Assembly (NCBI RefSeq): GCF_003850565.1
Contig: NZ_CP027706.1
Coordinates: forward strand, 310,001-374,000
DNA length: 64,000 nt
Direction of reading: 5' to 3'
From: Pseudomonas sessilinigenes
GTDB taxonomy: Bacteria > Pseudomonadota > Gammaproteobacteria > Pseudomonadales > Pseudomonadaceae
Position numbers and translations under genes: made by a program. This document shows, one piece after another, positions 9,694-18,666 of this stretch; position 1 is the stretch's first letter, and the number at the start of each line of letters is the position of its first letter. The notes beneath the pieces are model-generated. The model worked only from the letters and a program-made list of their open reading frames with translations. It was not told where the DNA came from and made no database searches.

Positions 9694-10172
9694 GCAGCAC
9701 CTGTGGCAGAGGTAGTGGATACCGGGAACACCGGTTTGTCTTGTACGTATTTGTTGCCCGGATTGACCACCAGTTGGCCGTCGATCAGGGCCTTGGAGCC
9801 CAGCAGCAGGCGGTAGCGCATGGCCTTGCGGCAGGCGAGGGTGAACTCCACTCGCCATACGTGATCGCCCAGGGCCAGGGTGGTGCTGATCACATAGCGG
9901 ACCTGGGCCTGGCCGTTGGAACTCTTGATGGTCTTCATCGCCACCAGCGGTGCCTCGCAACGTCGATGGCGCAATTGCACCACGCTGCCCAGGTGGGCAT
10001 TGAAGCGGACCCACTGTTCACCATCGCGCTCGAATGGCTCGATTTCAGTGGCATGCAGGCTTGAGGTGCTGGCCCCGGTGTCGATCTTGGCGCGCAGTCC
10101 GGCGACTCCCAGATCGGGAAGCGCCACCCACTCGCGCAGGCCGACAACGGTCAAATGGTCAAAGGTCTTCAA
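9690..10172 (-). CDS. rimB: RimB-like retropepsin-type protease (ATP-dependent zinc protease family)
   Basis: Small protein of the family annotated as ATP-dependent zinc protease (PF05618), now seen as retropepsin-like; in P. fluorescens the RimB member works with RimK on ribosome modification. The Asp-protease motif [13 protein letters not shown] lies near residues 27-39. I place the start at TTG 10172, giving [15 protein letters not shown] and 160 residues, because the family begins this way and no in-frame ATG lies before the motif; the ribosome site is weak. The stop overlaps the rimK ATG. Three tandem hairpins lie immediately upstream. Confidence 0.8.
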   Translation of the reverse strand: MKTFDHLTVVGLREWVALPDLGVAGLRAKIDTGASTSSLHATEIEPFERDGEQWVRFNAHLGSVVQLRHRRCEAPLVAMKTIKSSNGQAQVRYVISTTLALGDHVWRVEFTLACRKAMRYRLLLGSKALIDGQLVVNPGNKYVQDKPVFPVSTTSATGAA

Positions 10173-10199
10173 TAAGGAACGTCCATAGTTGGCCGGTAC

Positions 10200-10295
10200 T
10201 GGCCCAGGTCGCAACCTGGGCCAGGGTTCTGAAACAGCTCCGGCGCAGTACCGATACTGCGCCGGATGAATCCATGCTTGCCGGGAGCGCCCGGC
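10200..10295. other. Three consecutive tetraloop hairpins upstream of rimB
   Basis: Three perfect inverted repeats follow one another, each with a four-base loop: 10200-10223 (10-pair stem TGGCCCAGGT, loop CGCA), 10240-10265 (11-pair stem CCGGCGCAGTA, loop CCGA) and 10280-10295 (6-pair stem GCCGGG, loop AGCG). None is followed by a T run. They sit in the 390-base gap between the divergent rimB and hslR, where no gene is visible. Confidence 0.6.
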
Positions 10296-10562
10296 TCGAT
10301 AGCGCTGGCGGGCATCTTCGGCGATGACTTTAGCTGCCGACTCCGCATAGATTGTGACAGTCGTGCAGCATGTCCTCGGGCGCCGAGCCGGTGCCATCGG
10401 CCGAGTTCGCGGTATTCACGCAGAATCGGCGGTAAATGGCGACCGTTATCTCGGTGCCGGTTCCCAAGGGGCAACCTGAGGTATTTTAGGTGAGCGGCAA
10501 GGTTTATGAGAGCCCTCGTTCGGGCTGTACCGTTGCGATTTTTTTCACCAAGAGGAACTCCA

Positions 10563-10973
10563 GTGGCACACAAGCAGGAACAGCAAGAAGAGGATAAGGT
10601 CCGTCTGGACAAATGGCTCTGGGCAGCACGCTTCTACAAGACCCGTGCCTTGGCCAAGGCGGCCATCGAGAGTGGCAAGGTGCATCACCGTGGCGAGCGT
10701 TGCAAACCGGGCAAGGAGCCGCGTATCGGTGATGAGTACGAGATTCGTACCGGCTTCGACGAACGCACGGTACAAGTCCTGGCCTTGTCCATCGTGCGTC
10801 GCGGAGCACCCGAGGCGCAGGCGCTCTATGCCGAGACCGAGGCCAGTATCGCCAAGCGCGAAACGGCCGCGGCCCAGCGCAAGGCGGGCGCCTTGGGTGT
10901 GAGTACCGATGGCAAGCCAACCAAGAAACAGCGCCGGGACTTGTTCAAGTTCCACGGCAGCGCTCACGACTGA
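10563..10973 (+). CDS. hslR: Heat-shock RNA-binding protein HslR (Hsp15, S4 domain)
   Basis: Ribosome-associated S4-domain protein that rescues 50S subunits carrying stalled nascent chains after heat shock. The S4 motif is plain at residues 12-60 (VRLDKWLWAARFYKTRALA, then GKVHHRGERCKPG), and a basic C-terminal tail (TKKQRRDLFKF) completes the 136 residues. GTG at 10563 is preceded by AGAGGAAC; the frame is open from an ATG at 10506 but that segment has no family match. A small hairpin AGCCC/GGGCT followed later by seven T lies just before the start. hslO, its heat-shock partner, is one gene away. Confidence 0.9.
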   Translation: MAHKQEQQEEDKVRLDKWLWAARFYKTRALAKAAIESGKVHHRGERCKPGKEPRIGDEYEIRTGFDERTVQVLALSIVRRGAPEAQALYAETEASIAKRETAAAQRKAGALGVSTDGKPTKKQRRDLFKFHGSAHD

Positions 10974-11031
10974 TGCATGGCGCGGCCGCTTGCCCGCGCT
11001 GTCCTCTGCGGCCGTTACCCGTTCGGCCTGC

Positions 11032-11844
11032 TCAGCGCAGCAGGCTGCTGGCGCGGACCACGCTCATGCTCGACAGCAGCGGTATCCGGTTCAGCAGGTT
11101 GAACAATGGTTGGGTCAGGCGCAGCAGGACGTTCGACATCCGCGCCGCATACGGGGTGTAGTAGCCCCAGCCCAGTGCCAGTACGGCGAGCAAGACGCCC
11201 CCGATGTAGTCGTCCTGGCCCCAATGGGCACCCGCTACCAGGCGCGGCAGCATGAACAGCAGGGTCAAGCCCCAGACCACCAGGAACTGGGTGATGCTGC
11301 GGCTGAAGACTCCCATGAACAGGCCCCAGATCAACAACACCGAGGCGTGGTCACCCGGGAAACTCTGGCTGGAGCGGTCCTTGAGTTCCCAGGTCTTTTC
11401 CCAGGTCGGGAAGTAGTCGCTCATGTGCACGGCTCCCTCCAGCACCATGGATGGGCTGTTGTGCTGCCAGTTCATGGCTGCCACCAACTTGGAAAACAGC
11501 GCGCGAATCACCACCATGAGAATCAGGATCGACAGGAAGCCGAAGAACGCACGGCGCACGTCCACGGCCTTGAATACCCAGTCACCGCGAATCAGCAGGC
11601 CGAGCATGATCAGGCCGACGACCACGTCGAACGGACGCAGGCTGGCCACGGCCCAGATGTGCAGCCAGGTGGAGTGGGTGGCAAGGGGAGTATTGAGGAG
11701 GCGGAACAGCCATTCGTCGAACATTACACAGAGCATCTGCCCGGTGGGCCATAACCAGAAACCCAGCAGGGCCAAAGGGAGTAGATTGCACAGGACCAGC
11801 TTGCCGAGGTTCCACCTTGCTTGGAACAAACCCGGATTGTTCAT
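11032..11844 (-). CDS. PAP2-family membrane phosphatase, LpxT-like
   Basis: Integral membrane phosphatase or phosphotransferase of the PAP2 superfamily, 270 residues from the ATG at 11844 (GGAGA ribosome site). Several hydrophobic helices are visible. The catalytic motifs are KDRSSQSFPGDHA (motifs 1-2, with the His) and RLVAGAHWGQDDYIGG (motif 3, Arg, His, Asp). The SFPGDHA variant is the one I associate with LpxT, which transfers phosphate to lipid A from undecaprenyl pyrophosphate in the inner membrane; undecaprenyl-pyrophosphate phosphatase is the alternative. It lies between hslR and hslO, divergent from hslO by about 100 bases. Confidence 0.75.
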   Translation of the reverse strand: MNNPGLFQARWNLGKLVLCNLLPLALLGFWLWPTGQMLCVMFDEWLFRLLNTPLATHSTWLHIWAVASLRPFDVVVGLIMLGLLIRGDWVFKAVDVRRAFFGFLSILILMVVIRALFSKLVAAMNWQHNSPSMVLEGAVHMSDYFPTWEKTWELKDRSSQSFPGDHASVLLIWGLFMGVFSRSITQFLVVWGLTLLFMLPRLVAGAHWGQDDYIGGVLLAVLALGWGYYTPYAARMSNVLLRLTQPLFNLLNRIPLLSSMSVVRASSLLR

Positions 11845-11945
11845 AAAATATCTCCAATCACCGCAAAAACTGCACCGTAATGGTGCGCAAAAATGCAATT
11901 TTCGGTGCTTGTAACCTTTTTGTCACCATTCAGATACCCAGACCT

Positions 11946-12848
11946 ATGACTGATTTGCCGGATACCGACTTCACCCAACGCTTCATCTTTGATGAGAGCG
12001 ATGCCCGTGGCGAACTGGTGGCGCTGGAGCGCAGTTACGCTGAAGTCCTCGCCAAACACCCCTATCCCGAGCCGGTGGCGCAACTGTTGGGCGAGCTGAT
12101 GGCGGCGGCATCGTTGCTGGTCGGCACCTTGAAGTTCGACGGCTTGCTGATTCTCCAGGCCCGTTCCGAAGGTCCGGTACCCCTGCTGATGATCGAGTGC
12201 TCCAGCGAGCGTGAGATCCGCGGCCTGGCTCGTTATGACGCGGCGCAGATCGCCCCGGACGCGACACTGGCCGACCTGATGCCCAATGGTGTCCTGGCAT
12301 TGACCGTGGACCCGACGCAAGGCCAGCGCTACCAGGGGATCGTCGACCTGGATGGGGCCACCCTGGCGGAATGCTTCACCAACTACTTCGTCATGTCCCA
12401 GCAAACCGGTACTCGGTTCTGGTTGTACGCCGACGGTCGCAATGCCCGGGGCCTGCTCCTGCAGCAGCTGCCGGCCGATCGCCTGCGTGACCCTGAAGAG
12501 CGCGAAGCCAATTGGCAGCACCTCACGGCACTGGCCAGCACCTTGACCGCCGATGAGCTGTTGAGCCTGGACAACGAAACCGTGCTCCACCGCCTGTACC
12601 ACGAGGAGGCCGTGCGCCTGTTCGACGTGCAGCCCCTGCGGTTTCGCTGCAGCTGCTCGCGGGAGCGCTCGGGTAATGCCCTGGTCAGCCTGGGGCTGGA
12701 GGATGCCCAGAAGCTGGTGGTGGAGCATGGCGGCAGCATCGAGATCGATTGCCAGTTCTGCAACGAGCGTTATCTGTTCGATGCTGCTGATATTGCGCAA
12801 TTGTTCGCTGGGGCAGGCGTCGAGTCACCGTCAGATACTCGTCACTAA
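11946..12848 (+). CDS. hslO: Redox-regulated chaperone Hsp33
   Basis: Cytoplasmic holdase chaperone switched on by oxidative unfolding. The 300 residues from ATG 11946 hold the N-terminal chaperone domain and the C-terminal zinc switch CSC (about 235 and 237, in [10 protein letters not shown]) and CQFC (about 269 and 272), so all four zinc cysteines are present. Upstream in-frame codons are open but the family start MTDLPDTDF fits. Next to hslR as in E. coli, though divergent from the PAP2 gene between them. Confidence 0.95.
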   Translation: MTDLPDTDFTQRFIFDESDARGELVALERSYAEVLAKHPYPEPVAQLLGELMAAASLLVGTLKFDGLLILQARSEGPVPLLMIECSSEREIRGLARYDAAQIAPDATLADLMPNGVLALTVDPTQGQRYQGIVDLDGATLAECFTNYFVMSQQTGTRFWLYADGRNARGLLLQQLPADRLRDPEEREANWQHLTALASTLTADELLSLDNETVLHRLYHEEAVRLFDVQPLRFRCSCSRERSGNALVSLGLEDAQKLVVEHGGSIEIDCQFCNERYLFDAADIAQLFAGAGVESPSDTRH

Positions 12849-12932
12849 AACGTTTCAGCTCAGGTAAATCACCTGGGGAACGCCGGAATTACGCCGTGCT
12901 GACGGGAGGACCCTACTATTTTTGGGCTTTTC

Positions 12933-12985
12933 TGGCATAATCCGGCGCACTTTTTTCGCGGTAGTAGTGCGCGAGTTTCTACTAC
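12933..12985 (+). promoter_or_regulatory. pckA promoter -10 and leader hairpin
   Basis: An extended -10 (TGG then CATAAT at 12936-12941) is followed 20 bases on by the inverted repeat GTAGTAG (12961-12967) and CTACTAC (12979-12985), which would form a hairpin near the 5' end of the pckA message. The -35 is not convincing. Confidence 0.45.
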
Positions 12986-13027
12986 AAAACGTTTGGAGCA
13001 CTCGGCCATTGGCCGACGGGGAACCTC

Positions 13028-14569
13028 ATGACGCAAGCCAAAAACACCGTGTACGCCGACCTGAGCGTCGATGAGCTGGTAAAAGAAGCGCTGTCCCGCG
13101 GTGAAGGCGAGCTGGCCGATACCGGCGCGCTGGTGGTCAAGACTGGTCATCGCACCGGCCGTTCGCCAGCTGACCGTTTCATCGTCGAAGAACCTTCCAC
13201 CCAGGACCAGATTGGCTGGGGCCCGATCAACCGCAAGTTCCCGGCCGACAAGTTCGATGCCCTGTGGGCTCGCGTCGAGGCGTTCAACAACGCTCAGGAA
13301 CACTTCGTTTCCCACGTTCACGTAGGGGCTGCCGCCGAGCACTACCTGCCGGTGAAAATGACCACCCAGACTGCATGGCAGAACCTGTTCGGTCGTTGCC
13401 TGTTCATCAACCCGGCCCAGTACAACCCGGCCGATCGCGGTGAGTGGCAGATCCTCAACGTTGCTAACTTCGAGTGCGTGCCAGAGCGTGACGGCACCAA
13501 CTCCGATGGCTGCGTCATCCTCAACTTCGCCCAGAAGAAGGTGCTGATCGCCGGCATGCGCTACGCCGGTGAAATGAAGAAGGCCATGTTCTCGGTGCAG
13601 AACTTCCTGCTACCGGCTGCCGACGTGCTGCCGATGCACTGCGCTGCCAACATTGGCGAAGACGGCGACGTGACCCTGTTCTTCGGCCTGTCCGGTACTG
13701 GCAAGACCACCCTGTCGGCCGACGAAAGCCGTTACCTGATCGGTGACGACGAGCACGGCTGGGGCGAGGGCGTTGTCTTCAACATCGAAGGCGGCTGCTA
13801 CGCCAAGTGCATCGACCTGTCCGAGAAGAACGAGCCGGTGATCTGGAAAGCCATCAAGCATGGTGCAGTGCTGGAAAACGTCGTCCTGGACGCCAACAAG
13901 CATGCCGACTACGCCGATGGCAGCCTGACCCAGAACAGCCGTGCCGCCTACCCGCTGGAGCACGTCGAGAAGGTCTCCGAGAACAACCTGGGCGGCGAGC
14001 CGAACGCGGTCATCTTCCTGACCTGCGACCTGACCGGCGTACTGCCTCCAGTGTCGATCCTGAACAACGAGCAGGCGGCCTACCACTTCCTGTCCGGCTA
14101 CACCGCGCTGGTCGGCTCCACCGAAATGGGCTCTGGCGGCGGCATCAAGTCGACCTTCTCCACCTGCTTCGGCGCACCGTTCTTCCCGCGTCCGGCCGGC
14201 GTTTATGCCGAGCTGCTGATCAAGCGCATCAAGTCGTTCGGTTCCAAGGTCTACCTGGTCAACACTGGCTGGACCGGCGGTGGCTACGGCGTTGGCAAGC
14301 GCTTCAGCATCCCGACCACCCGTGGCGTGATCGCCGCGATCCAGAGCGGCGCGCTGGTCGGTGCCGAGACCGAGCACCTGGACATCATCAACCTGGACGT
14401 GCCGAAGGCCGTTCCGGGCGTCGAGACCGAGCTGCTCAACCCACGCAACACCTGGGCTGACAAGGCTGCCTACGACGAAGCTGCCAAGGGCCTGGCTGGC
14501 CTGTTCATCGAGAACTTCAAGAAGTTCGAAGTGAGCGATGCCATCAAGGCTGCCGGTCCGAAGCTGTAA
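13028..14569 (+). CDS. pckA: Phosphoenolpyruvate carboxykinase (ATP)
   Basis: Gluconeogenic enzyme converting oxaloacetate and ATP to PEP, CO2 and ADP in the cytoplasm. The 513 residues carry the kinase-1a P-loop [11 protein letters not shown] (about 219-229), the metal-binding [20 protein letters not shown] (about 239-258), the PCK-specific loop [16 protein letters not shown] [14 protein letters not shown] (about 38-51) and the C-terminal [15 protein letters not shown]. It is monocistronic: a promoter and hairpin leader precede it and a strong terminator follows. The family is essential for growth on TCA intermediates. Confidence 0.97.
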   Translation: MTQAKNTVYADLSVDELVKEALSRGEGELADTGALVVKTGHRTGRSPADRFIVEEPSTQDQIGWGPINRKFPADKFDALWARVEAFNNAQEHFVSHVHVGAAAEHYLPVKMTTQTAWQNLFGRCLFINPAQYNPADRGEWQILNVANFECVPERDGTNSDGCVILNFAQKKVLIAGMRYAGEMKKAMFSVQNFLLPAADVLPMHCAANIGEDGDVTLFFGLSGTGKTTLSADESRYLIGDDEHGWGEGVVFNIEGGCYAKCIDLSEKNEPVIWKAIKHGAVLENVVLDANKHADYADGSLTQNSRAAYPLEHVEKVSENNLGGEPNAVIFLTCDLTGVLPPVSILNNEQAAYHFLSGYTALVGSTEMGSGGGIKSTFSTCFGAPFFPRPAGVYAELLIKRIKSFGSKVYLVNTGWTGGGYGVGKRFSIPTTRGVIAAIQSGALVGAETEHLDIINLDVPKAVPGVETELLNPRNTWADKAAYDEAAKGLAGLFIENFKKFEVSDAIKAAGPKL

Positions 14570-14585
14570 GCCTCGACCTGCCATG

Positions 14586-14614
14586 AAAAAGCCGCCCTTC
14601 GGGGCGGCTTTTTT
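14586..14614 (+). terminator. Rho-independent terminator after pckA
   Basis: Stem AGCCGCCC / GGGGCGGCT with a short TTC loop, preceded by five A and followed by six T. It can work in both directions. Confidence 0.9.
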
Positions 14615-14702
14615 GTGGCTGGCGAACTGTCCTGTCATGGCCTGTGGCAACAGCCAGTCCTGGATTTAACCTGATGGAAACCTCGATTCCACCTCCACCG
14701 GC

Positions 14703-15569
14703 TCAGCCCTTCAGATGCAGAGCCAGTGCACCCAGAAGTACCAGTGCCACGCCCATCACCTGCACCCTCGACAGGCGTTCCTTGAAGAACAGGTAGCTGA
14801 GCACCGCAGCGATACCGCCGGACAAGGTGCTGATCACCGTTACTACCGATACCGAGCCGTGCATGGCGCCCCAGGAGAAGGCGAAGAACGCGCCGAGGTT
14901 CATCAGGCTGGAGCTGGCCAGGGTGCCGCAGCTCTTCAGGGGAGGCAGCTTCAAGCCGTCCTGGACCTTGAGCATCATCAGCAGCGATACGCTCGATCCC
15001 ACCACGTAACCCAACCAGAGCATGCTGACCGGGCCCAGTTGCGGCAGTGTGTAGCGGCCTTGCAGCCAGAAACTGGTGCCGTACAGGCAGGCCGACAGCA
15101 GGGCATAGACGATCGAGCGGCTGGCATCCGTGCTATGGGGCAGCTTGGGGTCCGAGTGAATGCTGGAGAGAATCACCCCCACCACGCAGACCAGGATGCA
15201 CAGCAGTTGGACCAGGCTGATATGTTCGCCGCTGGCCCAGGACAGCAGGGTCGTCACCACGCCATAGGAGGTGACCAGCGGGGCGATGATGGCAGCCTTG
15301 CCCAGGGCGAAAGCCTTGCCCAGGGCCAGGGCGCCAGAGAGGGTGAAGCAGGCGGCTAGCACCCCCATCAGCCAGACATCCAGCGGTGCGGCCAACGCCT
15401 TGAGCAGGAAGGCAGGGAAGACCGCCAGCAGCAGGCTCATCAGGACGACGCCCAGCGTCTGGCTGAAGAACACTGCGCGCTTGGCGCCTACGGCGCGGAC
15501 ATTCAAGCCCACGAGAAAATCGGTACCACCCCAGAGCACGGCGGCAAGCAGCCCCATCAGTACATCCAC
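14703..15569 (-). CDS. EamA/DMT-family inner-membrane transporter
   Basis: Probable metabolite exporter of the drug/metabolite transporter superfamily, 288 residues with ten hydrophobic helices in two halves (first MGLLAAVLWGGTDFLVGLN, last VMGVALVLLGALALHL). The start MDVLMGLLAAVLWGG is typical. Substrate unknown. The next gene upstream on the same strand (15599-15952) ends 29 bases before, so they may share a message. Confidence 0.8.
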   Translation of the reverse strand: MDVLMGLLAAVLWGGTDFLVGLNVRAVGAKRAVFFSQTLGVVLMSLLLAVFPAFLLKALAAPLDVWLMGVLAACFTLSGALALGKAFALGKAAIIAPLVTSYGVVTTLLSWASGEHISLVQLLCILVCVVGVILSSIHSDPKLPHSTDASRSIVYALLSACLYGTSFWLQGRYTLPQLGPVSMLWLGYVVGSSVSLLMMLKVQDGLKLPPLKSCGTLASSSLMNLGAFFAFSWGAMHGSVSVVTVISTLSGGIAAVLSYLFFKERLSRVQVMGVALVLLGALALHLKG

Positions 15570-15598
15570 GGTTTCTTCCTTGTTTATTGTTGTAGGTT

Positions 15599-15952
15599 CT
15601 AGAGGTTTTCCAGCTCCTGGGTATCCCAGCGACGGAGCCTGATCGCCTGGTAGAGCATGCCGATGGTCAGTGGCAGCTTGGTGCCACGGCCTTTTGCACG
15701 GCGCTTGAGCGACGGGTCGAAGCCTTCGGGCTGGAAGTAGCGGTAGCTGTCGAAGTCGGCAAGATCCAGCTCGAACCGTTCCTCGAGGGCCTGCAGCAAG
15801 TGCCGGGCATCGCTACCGTCGCAACCCAGGTCGAGGTTGATGGCGGTCTCAAGACGCAGGGTCTTGCGCTCGGGCAGGCCGATTTCCTCATGCAGCAATT
15901 GCATCAGCTGGCGCATGCTCGCGTCATCGGGAAATCCGGGGGCCAGGTACAT
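15599..15952 (-). CDS. DUF1493-like small acidic protein
   Basis: 117-residue soluble protein. The middle (LRLETAINLDLGCDGSDARHLLQALEERFELDLADFD, roughly 32-68) resembles the DUF1493 family, which has an acyl-carrier-like helical layout with Asp-rich turns; no phosphopantetheine DSL motif is present. The tail is basic (KRRAKGRGTK) and ends near a membrane-like LTIGMLYQAI. The ATG at 15952 has only a weak AGGCG site; the frame is open further upstream. Function is not known. Confidence 0.6.
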   Translation of the reverse strand: MYLAPGFPDDASMRQLMQLLHEEIGLPERKTLRLETAINLDLGCDGSDARHLLQALEERFELDLADFDSYRYFQPEGFDPSLKRRAKGRGTKLPLTIGMLYQAIRLRRWDTQELENL

Positions 15953-16161
15953 GCTGGTGATTCGCCTGCGGCTCTTGGGGAGGAGGAGTGTACGGTGATT
16001 CGGTGGTTGTTTTTCAAGTCCCGAATGCAGTGCGACCTGGCCGTGGATGACGGTCGCGCATGGCATTGCTGAGCTTGGGGCCAAGCATTGGCGGATAAAA
16101 CTGTGTATGGTTCGCCGCGGGCCGAAGGGCTGGGACAATCTTCGTTTACAGGGATTTGGTT

Positions 16162-17334
16162 ATGGCTTTTTTTCGCCTGCTGGCGATGGTGTGGCTGGGG
16201 TTGGCGATGAGCCCTGTGCAGGCTCAGGCGTTGTCGATCCAGGTAGTGGATGCCGTGGGCAAGGGCGCGGTGCTGGCTGATGCCCAGGTGCAGTTGCAGC
16301 AGGGGACGAGTCGCGTCACGGGTCATACCGATGCCCAGGGGCGAGTGAGCCTGGCCACTGAGGTCGCCGACAGTGCGGCCAGTGAATTGCTGGTCCGCAA
16401 GCCGGGTTACGCCGACCTGCGTAGCCAATGCCCCTGCCAGGGACAGCTCTATGCCTTGAGCCCGATCCTGCCAAACCCCGAGAGCCTGCGCATGGTGTTG
16501 AGCTGGAGTGCGCCGGGGCAGGACCTGGATGCACACCTGAGCTATCCCCACAAATTGTTGTACTTCGCCACTGGCAAGGGACCAGGTGCCCGCCTGGAGG
16601 CAGACAGCGCCGATAGCCAAGCCCCGGAAACCATTACCATCGATGAGCGAGTGCCTGGCGACGCCTATGTCTTTGCCGTCCACGACTTCACGAATGGCAA
16701 CAACCCTGAGTCGTTGCACCTGGGGCGCAGCCAGGCGCGGGTCGATGTCTATAAAGGCTCGTCGCTGATTCGCAGCTACCGGGTGCCGAAGAATCGCCAG
16801 GGCAATTTGTGGGTGGTGTTTCGCCTGACCGCCGATGGCCGATTGCAGGACATCGATCGAGTGTTGCAAGGCAATCATGAGCCGGAGTCGGCCATGAGCG
16901 ATCTCGATCCATTGCTGGAAAACACCAAGTCCATCGACGAGGTCGCGGGCAAGGATCTGGGGCCGGTGGATGCCAAGAGCCTCAACCAGAAGGGCGAGGA
17001 GTACTACCGCAGGGGGGACTTCGGTGGAGCGAGCATTTTCTACAGCGACGCCATCGCGCTGGACCCTGGTTATGCCCAGGCCTACAGCAATCTTGCGCTG
17101 ACCTATCGCAAGAACAGGCGTGCGGACGAGGCCGTGGTTGCCGATCGCCAGGCCATTGCCCTGGCCAGTGGTGCTTCGGCACCGACCATACGTGCCAGTG
17201 CCTATTACGACATGGGGCGTATCTACGAGGACGCCGGGCAATTCGCTACGGCCCTGGAGCATTACCGCAAGGCCCGTGAGCAAAAGGCCAATCCGGTGTA
17301 TGACAAGGCGATAGAGCGGTTGCAGGGCCGTTGA
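16162..17334 (+). CDS. Secreted DUF2135/YfaP-like protein with TPR repeats
   Basis: 390 residues with a signal peptide (LLAMVWLGLAMSPVQA). The mature part begins with a carboxypeptidase-regulatory-like beta domain (VVDAVGKGAVLADAQVQLQQG), then a segment typical of DUF2135 (LRMVLSWSAPGQDLDAHLSYP, followed by VYKGSSLIRSYRVP), and ends with three TPR-like repeats from about residue 275 (GEEYYRRGDFGGASIFYSDA, AYSNLALTYRKNRRADEAVV, ASAYYDMGRIYEDAGQFATA). An envelope scaffold role is likely but unproven. The start is ATG 16162 after AGGGA; an in-frame TTG six bases earlier is possible. A secreted polysaccharide deacetylase follows 64 bases on. Confidence 0.75.
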   Translation: MAFFRLLAMVWLGLAMSPVQAQALSIQVVDAVGKGAVLADAQVQLQQGTSRVTGHTDAQGRVSLATEVADSAASELLVRKPGYADLRSQCPCQGQLYALSPILPNPESLRMVLSWSAPGQDLDAHLSYPHKLLYFATGKGPGARLEADSADSQAPETITIDERVPGDAYVFAVHDFTNGNNPESLHLGRSQARVDVYKGSSLIRSYRVPKNRQGNLWVVFRLTADGRLQDIDRVLQGNHEPESAMSDLDPLLENTKSIDEVAGKDLGPVDAKSLNQKGEEYYRRGDFGGASIFYSDAIALDPGYAQAYSNLALTYRKNRRADEAVVADRQAIALASGASAPTIRASAYYDMGRIYEDAGQFATALEHYRKAREQKANPVYDKAIERLQGR

Positions 17335-17353
17335 GCCGGCCGCAGTAGTTTTC

Positions 17354-17380
17354 CACAACGCGCCGGCAGCGGCGCGTTGT
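17354..17380. repeat. Ten-pair inverted repeat in an intergenic gap
   Basis: ACAACGCGCC and GGCGCGTTGT form a perfect stem around GGCAGC between the TPR gene and the deacetylase gene. No T run follows. It may be a weak terminator or message-processing hairpin. Confidence 0.45.
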
Positions 17381-17398
17381 GCATTTATGGAGGTTGAT

Positions 17399-18529
17399 AT
17401 GCGGATTCGTGTTTTCCCCTGGTTGCTGGCGCTGTGCTTGTCCAGCAGTGTGGTTCAGGCGGCCGGGCCGCTAGTCTTCGCGACCATCGACCGCAGTGGT
17501 TGGCCGAATCCTTTGGACAGCGCGGCTGATTTCGATACAGCGTCACGGGGCGAGATCCTGATGTTCGGCAAGGCTTTGCTGGCCAGCGAGGCCCTGGACG
17601 AGAAGGCCTTGAAACAGCGCCTCGGCGTGCGCCAGCTGGATCTCAAGTCACTCAACACCGTGCGCGAGCAGTTCTGGGCGCGGCTCCTGGAGAATTACCA
17701 ACGGGCCAGCCAGGATTGCGATGCCGCCCCCTTTTGCCAGCCAGTACGCAACCTTGGGGAGTTGCGCCAGCTGATAGCCGGCTTCACCGGTGCCAGCAAA
17801 GCCACCTACGGTGCCTGGGCCGAGGCCAGCAAGCGCTTCCACCTGCAATACCTGGATGAACAATTGCGCCTGGCCGCGCTGTTCCCCACGGTCAGCAGCG
17901 AGATCCTGCGGATGGACCCAGCGGAAAAGCTGGGCGACGAGCTGGCGGATCGACAGTTCCTGCTGACGTTCGATGACGGCCCGAGCCTGAAGGGTGGCTA
18001 CACCGAGGCGTTGGCCGAGCTGTTGCGTGCCCATGAGGTGCATGGCCTGTTCTTTGTCCTGGGAGAGTCGCTGCAGTCGCGCCTGAATCGTTCTTCGCCG
18101 GGACAATTGCGCGAGACCTATGATGGCCAGTGCGTAGGGATACATGGGTGGGAGCACAAGTCCCATTCCTCCTGGGGCGCCTGGCAAAAGTCCGTGCTCG
18201 ACAGCGCCAACCTGGCCAGTCGTACCCTGGAGGGCGATTACCTACCGCTGTTTCGACCGCCCTACGGACAGCGTCGCAGTGACAGTGCCGGATTCTTCAA
18301 GGCCAATGGCCTGCAACTGATGCTGTGGAACATCGACTCCCAGGACTGGAGCAAGAAGCTCGACGCCGAGGCAACGACCCAGCGGGTGCAAACGCTGATG
18401 CTGTTGTGGCGGCGCGGGATCGTCCTGTTCCATGACGTCCACCCCAAGGCGGCCCAGGCCGTGCCGACGTTGATCCGGGATAACCAGCACAACGGCGTGC
18501 AATGGCTCGATTGCCGAACCCTGCGCTAG
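17399..18529 (+). CDS. Secreted polysaccharide deacetylase (NodB-type)
   Basis: Carbohydrate esterase family 4 enzyme, 376 residues with a signal peptide (PWLLALCLSSSVVQA, then AGPLVFATI). A Pseudomonas-specific N-terminal region of about 180 residues precedes the NodB domain: motif 1 LLTFDDGPS (about 188), motif 2 HGWEHKSHS (about 250, giving the two metal His), motif 3 FRPPYGQ (about 285) and motif 5 LFHDVHPKA near the end. The metal triad Asp-His-His is present, so it should be active on an N-acetylated glycan or peptidoglycan in the periplasm. ATG 17399 follows ATGGAGG. Likely co-expressed with the preceding TPR protein. Confidence 0.83.
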   Translation: MRIRVFPWLLALCLSSSVVQAAGPLVFATIDRSGWPNPLDSAADFDTASRGEILMFGKALLASEALDEKALKQRLGVRQLDLKSLNTVREQFWARLLENYQRASQDCDAAPFCQPVRNLGELRQLIAGFTGASKATYGAWAEASKRFHLQYLDEQLRLAALFPTVSSEILRMDPAEKLGDELADRQFLLTFDDGPSLKGGYTEALAELLRAHEVHGLFFVLGESLQSRLNRSSPGQLRETYDGQCVGIHGWEHKSHSSWGAWQKSVLDSANLASRTLEGDYLPLFRPPYGQRRSDSAGFFKANGLQLMLWNIDSQDWSKKLDAEATTQRVQTLMLLWRRGIVLFHDVHPKAAQAVPTLIRDNQHNGVQWLDCRTLR

Positions 18530-18666
18530 GCCCGCGTGCCTTCATCCACGCGCCGGCCCCGTTGTCCGGTAGCATCCGGTAGCCCTTTTCCCAAGGCCTT
18601 TTCTCGACCCGCTGTCCCGTCCCGCTAGTCTTCAGGGAACGGTCAGCGGTCAAAGGAGTGACCCTC

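Noticed and set aside
10511..10543. Hairpin AGCCC/GGGCT followed by seven T just before hslR, considered as a terminator
   Set aside because: The stem has only five pairs and the T run is about 14 bases away, too far for a standard intrinsic terminator.
10506..10562. Earlier ATG start for hslR
   Set aside because: The 19 extra codons do not match the family, and GTG 10563 has a good AGAGGAAC site.
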